Source: Lentisphaeria bacterium
Lineage (GTDB): Bacteria; Verrucomicrobiota; Lentisphaeria; Oligosphaerales; Oligosphaeraceae
Direction of reading: 5' to 3'
Assembly: GCA_016287975.1 (NCBI GenBank)
Contig: JAEEXV010000183.1
Span: forward strand, 1 to 22,565
DNA length: 22,565 bases
Shown here: positions 7,065 to 12,697 of the stretch, one piece after another
Numbering within the stretch: position 1 is the stretch's first letter
Layout of the letters: each line of letters starts with the position of its first letter
The notes under the pieces: model-generated
Seen by the model: only the letters and a program-made list of their open reading frames with translations
What the model was told of the DNA's origin: nothing
Databases searched by the model: none
Made by a program: the position numbers and the translations under genes

Positions 7065-7092
7065 TTGCAATCCGATGGGAAAGCATTATTAT
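7065..7092 (+). promoter_or_regulatory. sigma70-type promoter for small RNA R1
   Basis: TTGCAA (7065-7070), a 16-bp spacer, then TATTAT (7087-7092). The expected start near 7099 coincides with the foot of a stem-loop. It lies in AT-rich DNA that contrasts with the flanking phage genes and points opposite to them. Confidence 0.55.
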
Positions 7093-7099
7093 ATGCAGC

Positions 7100-7172
7100 A
7101 AGCCGAACCAGCCCCGGGAAGCGATCGATGCATTTGCATATCGGCCTGGAATTAAGTGTTCGGCTTTTTTAT
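7100..7172 (+). ncRNA. candidate small RNA R1 with intrinsic terminator
   Basis: Predicted transcript of about 72 nt. The 8-bp outer stem AGCCGAAC (7101-7108) pairs with GTTCGGCT (7158-7165) and runs into TTTTTTATTT, a Rho-independent terminator signature. Inside, CGAT/ATCG and ATGC/GCAT form a bulged hairpin around 7122-7143. There is no plausible reading frame and it is not a tRNA, as it lacks a GTTCRANNC arm. The whole RNA is therefore a two-stem element whose outer stem is also its terminator. Function is unknown. It is transcribed toward R2 and against the phage genes. Confidence 0.5.
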
Positions 7173-7205
7173 TTGTCATATACCGAGATGTGATACAGGT
7201 GATTC

Positions 7206-7255
7206 GGCTCGATTTCCACGATTTTCCGGCTCGATTTCCACGATTTTCCGGCTCG
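7206..7255 (+). repeat. 22-bp tandem direct repeat (2.3 copies)
   Basis: Two exact 22-bp units (7206-7227 and 7228-7249; core GGCTCGATTTCCACG) plus a 6-bp start of a third. The array ends 10 bp before the -35 box of the R2 promoter. Its position suggests a regulator or replication-type binding array, but slippage without function is possible. Confidence 0.85.
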
Positions 7256-7264
7256 CGAGGCCGC

Positions 7265-7292
7265 TTGCAAAAACGCGGCGGGGCGGTATAGT
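7265..7292 (+). promoter_or_regulatory. sigma70-type promoter for structured RNA R2
   Basis: TTGCAA (7265-7270), a 16-bp GC-rich spacer, and TATAGT (7287-7292). Transcription would start about 7299, exactly at the first base of the closing stem of R2. It has the same -35 box and spacer length as the R1 promoter. Confidence 0.6.
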
Positions 7293-7298
7293 ATGAAA

Positions 7299-7515
7299 GA
7301 AGCCTGAAATCCCGAGGATTCAAGCGGCGGTCAGCAACTCACCCTTCGCTGGCCTAAGTGATGTGTTCATCACGAGCCCCACACCTGCCTTCCCTGCAAA
7401 AGAAGGCGATGCACCGACAGCTACCGCTCCCATCAGGTGTAAGTCCCCGTCAAGGGGGTGAGCCGAGCGTCTTGAAGGTGGAAAAGTGCGGTCTTCGGGA
7501 GTTCGGGCTTTACTT
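7299..7515 (+). ncRNA. candidate structured RNA R2, about 215 nt, orphan family
   Basis: The ends, 7300-7320 and 7490-7510, form a 21-bp stem with one A-G mismatch and a few G-U pairs, followed by a U-rich tail. Internal helices are GGTCAGC/GCTGGCC (7329-7335 with 7348-7354), GTGATG/CATCAC (7358-7363 with 7368-7373, loop TGTT), ACACCTG/CAGGTGT (7381-7387 with 7434-7440), GCCTTC/GAAGGC (7387-7392 with 7402-7407) and CCCC/GGGG (7445-7448 with 7454-7457). Possible pseudoknots are CTCACCC (7338-7344) with GGGTGAG (7456-7462), and TCAAG (7450-7454) with CTTGA (7471-7475). Some helices are mutually exclusive. The transcript is non-coding, with no good reading frame. The GTCAAG...CTTGAA layout recalls IscB-associated omega RNA (HEARO), but no IscB gene is near. 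6S RNA and tmRNA do not fit. Confidence 0.6.
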
Positions 7516-8184
7516 TATTTTCACAAGGTCCAAATCGTATGCATGATGTGCCCCTTTCCGTTTGTAGATTGTAAAGTCCACCAGTCGTTCCCGTCCATTG
7601 ATTGCGGTCCGGGTGGTTACGTGCCAGCACTCGTCCCACTCCAGTTTGCGGTAATCTATCTTCCCCTCCTTGACCAGCAGGATGCGCTCCGCGCGGGCCG
7701 TTCCGGAACTGAACAACGTCTTGCAAAGGGAATAGTCAGAAAGAAGTTGAAGAACCAGCGGGTCGCTGTAGGTTGAACTGCTGTGCGAAATGAACTTAAA
7801 GGGAACTTGGACTTCGCCCAATCCCGCATGTGCCAAACGGCGTTTTCCCCCTCCCCAAGCCTTTTTCAATAGACGAACGTTCTCCTCTTTTGCGACAGGC
7901 TTTTTCGACATCCTGTTGAGTTTCTTGTCGGGAATCAGCCCCTTCGCGACCACATAGCCGCCGTCCGGGACTTCGACAGCCGCGCCCAGGTATTCGGATA
8001 CTACGGGGAGTGGCTTGGTCGAATACCCTTCGTCGTCGACAATATCCGCGCCAAACTTCCGCCGCAGTTTGGCTATGGCGAGTTCGTCCTTGCTCCTGAA
8101 CCTTCCGTCTTCGGGATTTCGCGGGTGCTTGGCCTCGAAGGCGGCGTCGAAAGCGGCTACTTGGCCGTGCCCCTGGCTCTCCAA
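7510..8184 (-). CDS. nuclease-like cargo protein, possible frameshift extension of the portal protein
   Basis: 224 codons from TTG 8184, in the -1 frame of the portal gene and overlapping its end. After a short linker the motif KHPRNPEDGRFRSKDE (about 16-31) appears; this H-P-R-x-x-x-G-R-F tag commonly precedes C-terminal nuclease domains on phage head proteins. The rest is basic, ending in CWHVTTRTAINGRERLVDF and YKRKGAHHAYDLDLV, reminiscent of small Barnase/EndoU/ColE5-like phage nucleases. That family call is tentative, since I cannot place catalytic residues with certainty. Base composition is visibly AT-richer than the phage genes around it. No start has a good Shine-Dalgarno, so it is made either from TTG or by a -1 shift at GGATTTT (8190-8184). 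It occupies the place of MuF/gp30. Confidence 0.55.
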   Translation of the reverse strand: MESQGHGQVAAFDAAFEAKHPRNPEDGRFRSKDELAIAKLRRKFGADIVDDEGYSTKPLPVVSEYLGAAVEVPDGGYVVAKGLIPDKKLNRMSKKPVAKEENVRLLKKAWGGGKRRLAHAGLGEVQVPFKFISHSSSTYSDPLVLQLLSDYSLCKTLFSSGTARAERILLVKEGKIDYRKLEWDECWHVTTRTAINGRERLVDFTIYKRKGAHHAYDLDLVKIK

Positions 8185-8651
8185 AAATCCGGGGGCAGGT
8201 AGGCGTTGAGGAACCCCGCGAGCATGGCGTCGTGGATGCCCTCGGCGATGGCGTCGGAGTCGAAGGCGTCGAGGAGCCCGGGGAGTTTCTCCAGGAAGCG
8301 GGGGGCGCGCTCGCGGAAGGCGTCGAGGAGCTTCTGCGGGTCCTGGATCTTCTCCAGCCCGCCGAAGGCCTCGCGGCAGGCGACCTCGATGGGGCCGCGC
8401 CACGCCGCGAAGGCGTCCGCGTCGACCAGGCGGCGGACGCCCGCCATGGCGATGTCGGCGGCGGTGCGGCGGTCGGGGTAGGACATCGGGTCGGGCGAAT
8501 CCGAGAAGGGGCGCGGGATGCCGCCCATGCCGCCCATGGGGTCGGCGGGCTGCTGCGGGAGTTCCTCCAGCTGGACGCCGTAGGTCTTCTCGGCGTATTC
8601 GCGGGTCAGGCGGCAGCCCGCGGCGGCGGCCACCTTGGCGGCCCGCTCAAG
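8157..8651 (-). pseudogene. portal protein C-terminal fragment, Mu gp29/DUF935-like (5' truncated)
   Basis: About 164 codons remain, LERAAKVAAAAGCRLTREYAEKTYGV to ARGTAK. The segment AAKVAAAAGCRLTREYAEKTYGV corresponds to the C-terminal part of DUF935 portals (the usual pattern is G-x-P-x-S-x-x-Y). The following 130 residues are the helical tail found in these proteins (DPQKLLDAFRERAPRFLEKL and similar). Portals of this family run to roughly 500 residues, so two thirds is missing. Upstream in frame lies a stop (TAG 8666-8664) within a direct repeat that belongs to a small-RNA locus, so the break is physical. A GTG at 8633 could restart translation but would give a non-functional portal. Confidence 0.75.
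8184..8190 (-). promoter_or_regulatory. candidate -1 slippery heptamer at portal/nuclease junction
   Basis: G GAT TTT in the zero frame of the portal gene, 9 codons before its TAG (counting the stop). This is the same heptamer in the same phase as at the tail chaperone junction. A -1 shift enters the nuclease-like frame exactly at TTG 8184. I see only weak hairpins downstream, for example CGGC/GCCG around 8167-8154, so this site is less certain. Confidence 0.4.
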
Positions 8652-8710
8652 TTGACTTTGAGGCTATGGTGCACCAAACCATCGGGGAAAGCCTGGTGGC
8701 TCTGTGCCGC
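8641..8710 (+). repeat. 70-bp direct repeat, copy 1 (truncated R3-like RNA)
   Basis: 66 of 70 bases match 8826-8895, including identical blocks of 25 and 36 bp. Copy 1 begins exactly where the portal gene breaks off and lacks the promoter and 5' hairpin that precede copy 2, so it looks like the 3' part of a paralogous RNA gene cut by the prophage junction. Confidence 0.9.
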
Positions 8711-8735
8711 AGCGCGAAAGCCTGCGGCAGTTATT
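8705..8735 (+). terminator. intrinsic terminator of repeat copy 1
   Basis: The 8-bp stem TGCCGCAG (8705-8712) with CTGCGGCA (8722-8729) is followed by GTTATTTT. Compared with the copy 2 stem, pairs change from T-A to C-G and from A-T to G-T, so structure is kept. Confidence 0.6.
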
Positions 8736-8748
8736 TTGCCCCAAGCAC

Positions 8749-8776
8749 TTGAAAAAAGAAGTCATGGCATTACAGT
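8749..8776 (+). promoter_or_regulatory. sigma70-type promoter for small RNA R3
   Basis: TTGAAA (8749-8754), a 16-bp spacer and TACAGT (8771-8776). Predicted start is about 8783, just before the first hairpin of R3. The 16-bp spacing is shared with the R1 and R2 promoters. Confidence 0.5.
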
Positions 8777-8825
8777 ATCCATAGATTCGGCAGAGTGAGC
8801 AACCACGTGGACACTGCCGAGGACA

Positions 8826-8895
8826 GCCCGCTCAAGTTGACTTTGAGGCTGAGGTGCACCAAACCATCGGGGAAAGCCTGGTGGCTCTACGCCGC
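8826..8895 (+). repeat. 70-bp direct repeat, copy 2
   Basis: Partner of 8641-8710, offset 185 bp. It forms the central domain of R3 and extends into the ascending arm of its terminator. Confidence 0.9.
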
Positions 8896-8930
8896 GGACG
8901 ACCTGTAAAAGGTTCCTGCGGCGGTTTTTT
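8890..8930 (+). terminator. intrinsic terminator of R3
   Basis: The stem CGCCGCGG (8890-8897) with CTGCGGCG (8916-8923, one G-T pair) encloses a small ACCT/AGGT hairpin and is followed by GTTTTTT (8924-8930). Confidence 0.7.
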
Positions 8931-8941
8931 ATCGGGGATGG

Positions 8942-9012
8942 CTTTTTGCCGCGACGAAGCGGTCTTCGCAGGCTTGCAACATGCCCTTGCGAAAAGGTCC
9001 TGCGGCAAAAAG
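8942..9012. repeat. long inverted repeat between R3 and the tRNA terminator
   Basis: CTTTTTGCCGC (8942-8952) is exactly complementary to GCGGCAAAAAG (9002-9012). An inner 6-bp stem is TTCGCA/TGCGAA (8965-8970 with 8988-8993). On the minus strand its first arm overlaps the T-run of the tRNA terminator. It could act as a second, back-up terminator or as a separate structured RNA. No coding potential is evident. Confidence 0.55.
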
Positions 9013-9048
9013 AAAGCCACCTCGCAACATATTGCCGCGAAGTGGCTT
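9006..9048 (-). terminator. Rho-independent terminator of tRNA-Thr
   Basis: Reading on the minus strand, AAGCCAC (9048-9042) pairs with GTGGCTT (9020-9014). A TCGC/GCGA extension lies inside the stem, and TCTTTTT follows. It starts 6 nt after the encoded CCA end of the tRNA. Confidence 0.8.
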
Positions 9049-9054
9049 AAAAGA

Positions 9055-9130
9055 TGGAGCCAGAAGTCGGATTCGAACCGACGACCGCCTGATTACAAAT
9101 CAAGTGCTCTACCAGCTGAGCTATTCTGGC
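9055..9130 (-). tRNA. tRNA-Thr (anticodon UGU)
   Basis: A 76-nt cloverleaf with encoded CCA. The acceptor stem is GCCAGAA/TTCTGGC (7 bp), the D arm GCTCAGCTGGTAGAGC, the anticodon stem CTTGA/TCAGG with loop TTTGTAA (anticodon TGT, reading ACA), and the T arm GTCGG-TTCGAAT-CCGAC. The discriminator base is U, followed by CCA. It has its own promoter and terminator, and lies downstream of the acyl-ACP synthetase fusion on the same strand. Confidence 0.97.
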
Positions 9131-9147
9131 GTCTGGTCAGACGCAAT

Positions 9148-9176
9148 AAGATAGCACCTCTTTTCCGTTTTGTCAG
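9148..9176 (-). promoter_or_regulatory. promoter of tRNA-Thr
   Basis: On the minus strand CTGACA (9176-9171), a 17-bp spacer, TATCTT (9153-9148). The -35 box overlaps the stop codon of the upstream gene. The expected start is about 10 nt before the mature tRNA 5' end. Confidence 0.6.
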
Positions 9177-11671
9177 TGCTTGCCGAGCGCCTGCCGAATG
9201 GCGTCGGCGGTCTTGGCGGCGAGGGTGGCGTAGGTGTCGTCGGGGCACGGGACAATGGGCGGCAGGATGGCCAGTCGGACGGGGCGGAAGGGGCGCGGGA
9301 AGAAGCAGCCGCGCGGCAGCACGCGGCAGGCGCCGTCGATCGCGACGGGCACGATGGGCACGTCCAGTTCCTTCGCGAGGATCGCGAAGGCGTTGCGGAA
9401 GGGGGCCAGCGTTCCGTCGAGCGTGCGGGTGCCCTCGGGGAAAACCACGACATTGCGTCCGTCCCTGAGCGCCGCCGCCAGGGTCTGAAGAGACTGGCGG
9501 ATGTCGCCGTTCATGTCCATCGTGATGATGTTGTGGCGCCGCGCGAAGCCCGCGAGGCGTCCGCCGACATGCTTGGCGGTCGCGTAGAAGCAGGTGCGGC
9601 GGAAGGACGCGGCATCCAGGCAGCCCGAGAGATAGGCGGCGTCCAGGTAACTCTGGTGGTTCGGGGCGATGATGCAGGGGCGCCCCTGCGGCAGATTCTC
9701 GCGTCCGGAGCAGCGGACGGGGCCGAGGCAGCGAAGCAGCCCATAGACGATGCCCGCATAGATCCGATGCGTCCAGCAGGCGTATGGCAGGGCGACTGGC
9801 GTTCTGGAGCGCAGCACCTCGCTCCAGCTCACCGCAGAGTGCGTCGGCGCGGCCTCCGCCGCCCTGGCGACCTCCGCCAGGTGCGCCGCCAGCAGTCGCG
9901 GCGTCGGATAATCGACCAGCGCCGTCTCCTCCAGTTTCACGCCGCAGTTCTCCGAGAGCGCGGCGAGGAACTCCACCTTCCCCAGCGAATCCAGCGAGAG
10001 ATCCAGTTCGAAATGCGCATCTGGCGTGACGGGCTGGTCGTCGACCAGGGGGCGCAGGCACTCCTCCACCAGGCGGTATTCGGGGGTCTGCGGCGCGGGC
10101 TCCGCCGTCGACCGCTCTTTCCGATTCGCCTGCCGTTCCACGAACTGCCCCAGCAGATGCCGCCGCAGTTTGCCCAGGCGCGTGCGGGGAAGCGGCTCGG
10201 TGAAGAGCGCGATCTGGAGAATGCGCTTGTAGGGGGCCGCGCCGACATTGTACGGCTCGACCACCTCGTCCAGAATCGTCTCCTCGACATTGAGGATTCG
10301 GCGCTCCCGCACCCGCTTGAGATCTGGAACGACCAGCGCCTTGAGACCGTTCCCCGAGCCCACGGCCGCGCATTCCGCGACCAGACCGCCGCCGTGGCGC
10401 ATGAGATGGGTCTCCACCTCCTCGGGATTGATGTTCTTGCCGTTGGGCAGGACGATGATCTCCTTCTTCCGCCCCGTGATGAAGAGGTAGCCGTCCTGGT
10501 CCAGGTAGCCCAGGTCGCCCGTGTGCAGCCAGCCCTCGGCGTCGAACATCGCGGCGGTCTCCCCGGGGCGCCGATAGTAGCCCTTCATGACGTTCTCGCC
10601 CTTGACCGTGATCTCGCCGTCCTGGATGCGCACCTCGTTGCAGTTGATCAACTGCCCCACCGACCCCAGGCGCACCTTGCCAGGGCGAGGGAAGGAGATG
10701 ATCGGCGCCGTCTCCGACATGCCGTAGCCAGGCAAGATCTCGAAGCCCAGCGTGCGGAAGTCCTTGACCACCTGGTCGTCGATCGCCGCGCCGCCGCAAG
10801 GCATATACCGCATCGCGCCGCCGAACTTCGCCTGCACCGCCTTGAAGACCAGGCGTGAAAGCCGCCACGAGCGCGCCAGCGCGCAGATCCCAAACAGCAG
10901 CCGCGCAATCCACGACGCGCGGATCTTCGCCATGATCGCCCCGTGGAACAGCGTGAACAGCCGCGGCACCCCCACCAGCACCGTCACCTGGTTCTCCTGC
11001 AGCGCCGCCAGTATCGCGTCCGACGACATCGCCGTCGCGAAGACGCAGGTCGCGTGGTTGGTCAGCGTCACCAGCAGGGTCGCCTGCAGCGGAAGGACAT
11101 GGTGCAGCGGCAGCAGCACCAGCACCCGCTCCTCCTCTCGGTAGATCCCCACGTCCATCACCGCCTGCATGTTCACCCACAGGTTCCTGAAGGTCAGCAT
11201 GACCCCCTTCGGCGTCCCCGTCGTCCCCGAGGTGTAGATGATCACCCCGATGTCCTTTTCGTCATTCTCGCCGAAATCCAGTTCCCCGCCCCGATCCGAA
11301 TAGCCCTCCACCGCGTCCAGACGCAGCACCTGCGGACGCGCCCGCTTCGCCAGCCCCAGCGCCTCCCGCAGCACCCCCTCCGTCTTCGCCGAGCACCACA
11401 CCACCGACGGCTCGCAGTCGTCCAGGATATACGCCACCTCCTCCGCTGGCGCCATAAAATCGATCGGCACTGGAATCCCGTGCCGATGCCACACGCTGTA
11501 GAAGGCGACCGCCCACTCGGGAGTGTTCTCCGCATAGATCGCCACCCGTTCCCCCGCCCCGAACGCCGCCTGCTCCCCATACCACTGCGCACGCCCGATC
11601 AATTCATGGTAGCTGATCCGACGCGCCCCGCACACCAGCGCCACCTTCTCACTGTCCTTCAAGTATCGCAT
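9173..11671 (-). CDS. acyl-ACP synthetase / ACP / 1-acyltransferase fusion (Aas-like, inverted domain order)
   Basis: 832 residues from ATG 11671, preceded by AAGGG; an upstream in-frame start would add 14 poor residues. Domain 1 (about 1-520) is an AMP-forming acyl ligase, with P-loop YTSGTTGTPKG (146-156), YGMSET, TGDLGYLDQDG, and the hinge GRKKEIIVLPNGKNI. Domain 2 (about 535-600) is an acyl carrier domain with phosphopantetheine Ser562 in LDSLGKVEF. Domain 3 (about 640-832) is a PlsC/LPLAT acyltransferase, with NHQSYLD (671-677), FPEGTR (744-749) and VPVAIDGA. It should activate fatty acids, load them onto its own carrier and transfer them to a lysophospholipid. E. coli Aas has the acyltransferase first and no inserted carrier. 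The 75-bp gap upstream may contain its own promoter. Confidence 0.88.
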   Translation of the reverse strand: MRYLKDSEKVALVCGARRISYHELIGRAQWYGEQAAFGAGERVAIYAENTPEWAVAFYSVWHRHGIPVPIDFMAPAEEVAYILDDCEPSVVWCSAKTEGVLREALGLAKRARPQVLRLDAVEGYSDRGGELDFGENDEKDIGVIIYTSGTTGTPKGVMLTFRNLWVNMQAVMDVGIYREEERVLVLLPLHHVLPLQATLLVTLTNHATCVFATAMSSDAILAALQENQVTVLVGVPRLFTLFHGAIMAKIRASWIARLLFGICALARSWRLSRLVFKAVQAKFGGAMRYMPCGGAAIDDQVVKDFRTLGFEILPGYGMSETAPIISFPRPGKVRLGSVGQLINCNEVRIQDGEITVKGENVMKGYYRRPGETAAMFDAEGWLHTGDLGYLDQDGYLFITGRKKEIIVLPNGKNINPEEVETHLMRHGGGLVAECAAVGSGNGLKALVVPDLKRVRERRILNVEETILDEVVEPYNVGAAPYKRILQIALFTEPLPRTRLGKLRRHLLGQFVERQANRKERSTAEPAPQTPEYRLVEECLRPLVDDQPVTPDAHFELDLSLDSLGKVEFLAALSENCGVKLEETALVDYPTPRLLAAHLAEVARAAEAAPTHSAVSWSEVLRSRTPVALPYACWTHRIYAGIVYGLLRCLGPVRCSGRENLPQGRPCIIAPNHQSYLDAAYLSGCLDAASFRRTCFYATAKHVGGRLAGFARRHNIITMDMNGDIRQSLQTLAAALRDGRNVVVFPEGTRTLDGTLAPFRNAFAILAKELDVPIVPVAIDGACRVLPRGCFFPRPFRPVRLAILPPIVPCPDDTYATLAAKTADAIRQALGKH

Positions 11672-11746
11672 AGTGCCCTTAATATAACCCCTCGCAAAAG
11701 AAGTGTAACACATTTTTGGAATATGTCACAAAACTCCAATCGGGGA

Positions 11747-12349
11747 TCAAGGCTGCCGCGCTTCCGCCTGCTTCAGGCAGGCGGCGGAGGCCGCCAGGAC
11801 TTCGGCATGGACATCGCCGCCGTGGGCGTCCATGGTGACAATGGCGGGCAGGCCATCGACATCGAGGGCCCAGATGGCCTCGGGCGAGCCGAATTCGGCG
11901 AGGAACGAGACGCCTGCGACGCGCTTCACGGCGGCGGCAAGGACCTGGGCGGCGCCGCCGACGGCGGAGAGATAGACGCAGCCGCACTCCTGGCAGGCAC
12001 GGCGGGTCTTTTCGCCCATCCCGCCCTTTCCGAGGACGGCCCGCAGCCCGTAGCGGCGGATGACCTCGGCCATGTATGGTTCCTCGCGGGCGGAGGTGGT
12101 TGGCCCCGCGGCGGTGACATGCCAGCCGCCGTCCACGGTCTTGATCATGACGGGGCCGCAATGGTAGACGACGCCGCCCGCCAGATTCACCTCGGGGGGC
12201 AGTTCCGCCTGTGGCGACGCCAGATACTTGTGGGCGGCGTCGCGCGCGGTGTAGATGCGCCCTGAGACGCGGACGACCTGCCCGCAGCGAAGCCCGCGCG
12301 CCTCCGCCTCGGAAATGGGCGTCCGCAACTGGACTTCCGCCAGGTTCAC
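11747..12349 (-). CDS. class I fumarate hydratase / tartrate dehydratase, beta subunit
   Basis: 200 residues from GTG 12349, which overlaps the previous stop (GTGA) and follows AGAGGA. The sequence VNLAEVQLRTPIS, VRVSGRIYTARDAAHKYL, VVYHCGPV, AAGPTTSAREEPY, VLGKGGMGEKT and TMDAHGGDVHAEV is the beta (swivelling) domain of two-subunit Fe-S hydro-lyases, equivalent to the C-terminal part of FumA or to TtdB. The enzyme interconverts fumarate and malate in the citric acid cycle. The alpha subunit, which holds the 4Fe-4S cluster, is not adjacent and must lie elsewhere. Fumarase and tartrate dehydratase beta chains cannot be separated by eye. Confidence 0.85.
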   Translation of the reverse strand: MNLAEVQLRTPISEAEARGLRCGQVVRVSGRIYTARDAAHKYLASPQAELPPEVNLAGGVVYHCGPVMIKTVDGGWHVTAAGPTTSAREEPYMAEVIRRYGLRAVLGKGGMGEKTRRACQECGCVYLSAVGGAAQVLAAAVKRVAGVSFLAEFGSPEAIWALDVDGLPAIVTMDAHGGDVHAEVLAASAACLKQAEARQP

Positions 12350-12648
12350 TTTTTCGGGTCCTCTGGTTTTGCCGCCTTCTCGACGGTATAGGGGACCTCC
12401 CCAGGTCGGCAATACCCGAATTTGTTTCGCGCGACGGCCTCGACCATGGCGGGGTCGTTGGCGCGCAGCTTGTCGATATCGGCCACGATTCTGCGGAGTT
12501 CGTGATCCAGCTGCGCCTGATATTCCTTTTGCCGACGCAGTTCCGCCTTCAGTTCGTTGATCTGGCTGCGCTGCGGCAGGATGATCGCCCCTGTCAGCAG
12601 CATCAGCGCCCCGATGAGCAAGACGATGAGAATGGTCGCGGTTTTCAT
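12346..12648 (-). CDS. FtsB/DivIC-like septum formation initiator
   Basis: 100 residues starting MKTATILIVLLIGALMLL. There is a single N-terminal membrane helix (about 4-22), a coiled coil (about 24-62, RSQINELKAELRRQKEYQ) and a short C-terminal region with the F-G-Y-C-R-P-G-E-V-P-Y segment, matching the E-x-A-R-x-x-x-x-x-x-x-P-G-E signature of FtsB/DivIC (here EAVARNKFGYCRPGE). These proteins bridge FtsL and FtsQ in the divisome. The stop overlaps the fumarase beta start, so the two are probably cotranslated. The start lies 5 nt after a TTATATTAA motif and has no clear Shine-Dalgarno. Confidence 0.8.
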   Translation of the reverse strand: MKTATILIVLLIGALMLLTGAIILPQRSQINELKAELRRQKEYQAQLDHELRRIVADIDKLRANDPAMVEAVARNKFGYCRPGEVPYTVEKAAKPEDPKK

Positions 12649-12697
12649 GTCATTTAATATAAACGGCGGTTCCAAAAACGCGCGCCGTCGGCCGCTT

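Larger units (their letters stand above)
8782..8930 (+). ncRNA. candidate small RNA R3 (about 148 nt)
   Basis: A complete unit of promoter, 5' hairpin TCGGCAG/CTGCCGA (8787-8793 with 8814-8820), the repeat domain (8826-8895), and a terminator with a T6 run. Within the repeat domain CTCAA/TTGAG (8831-8835 with 8843-8847) can form a small hairpin, and GCACCA...TGGTGGC another. A truncated paralogue lies 185 bp upstream. No reading frame is convincing and no gene follows on this strand, so a trans-acting small RNA fits better than a riboswitch. I recognise no Rfam family. Confidence 0.55.

Noticed and set aside
7206..7255. CRISPR-like repeat
   Set aside because: The units are directly adjacent with no spacers, so it is a simple tandem repeat.
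7299..7515. 6S RNA, tmRNA, RNase P RNA or group II intron
   Set aside because: It lacks the single long bulged hairpin of 6S, the tRNA-like end of tmRNA, the conserved RNase P core and an intron domain V. The multi-branched layout differs.
7500..7800. IscB/TnpB-type gene downstream of R2
   Set aside because: The plus-strand frame at 7486-7776 is the shadow of the nuclease-like gene and has no RuvC or HNH motif.
8826..8890. Cyclic di-GMP or other known riboswitch (CCAAACC...GGAAAGCC looks suggestive)
   Set aside because: The order and spacing of conserved bases do not match, and no gene follows the terminator on that strand.
8641..8895. attL/attR pair of the prophage
   Set aside because: The copies are only 185 bp apart and lie on the same side of the phage genes, so they cannot flank it; a single att remnant remains possible.
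9093..11180. Long open frame of 695 codons overlapping tRNA-Thr and the acyl-ACP synthetase fusion
   Set aside because: It runs through the tRNA and is out of frame with clear ligase, carrier and acyltransferase motifs; it is a GC-rich shadow.
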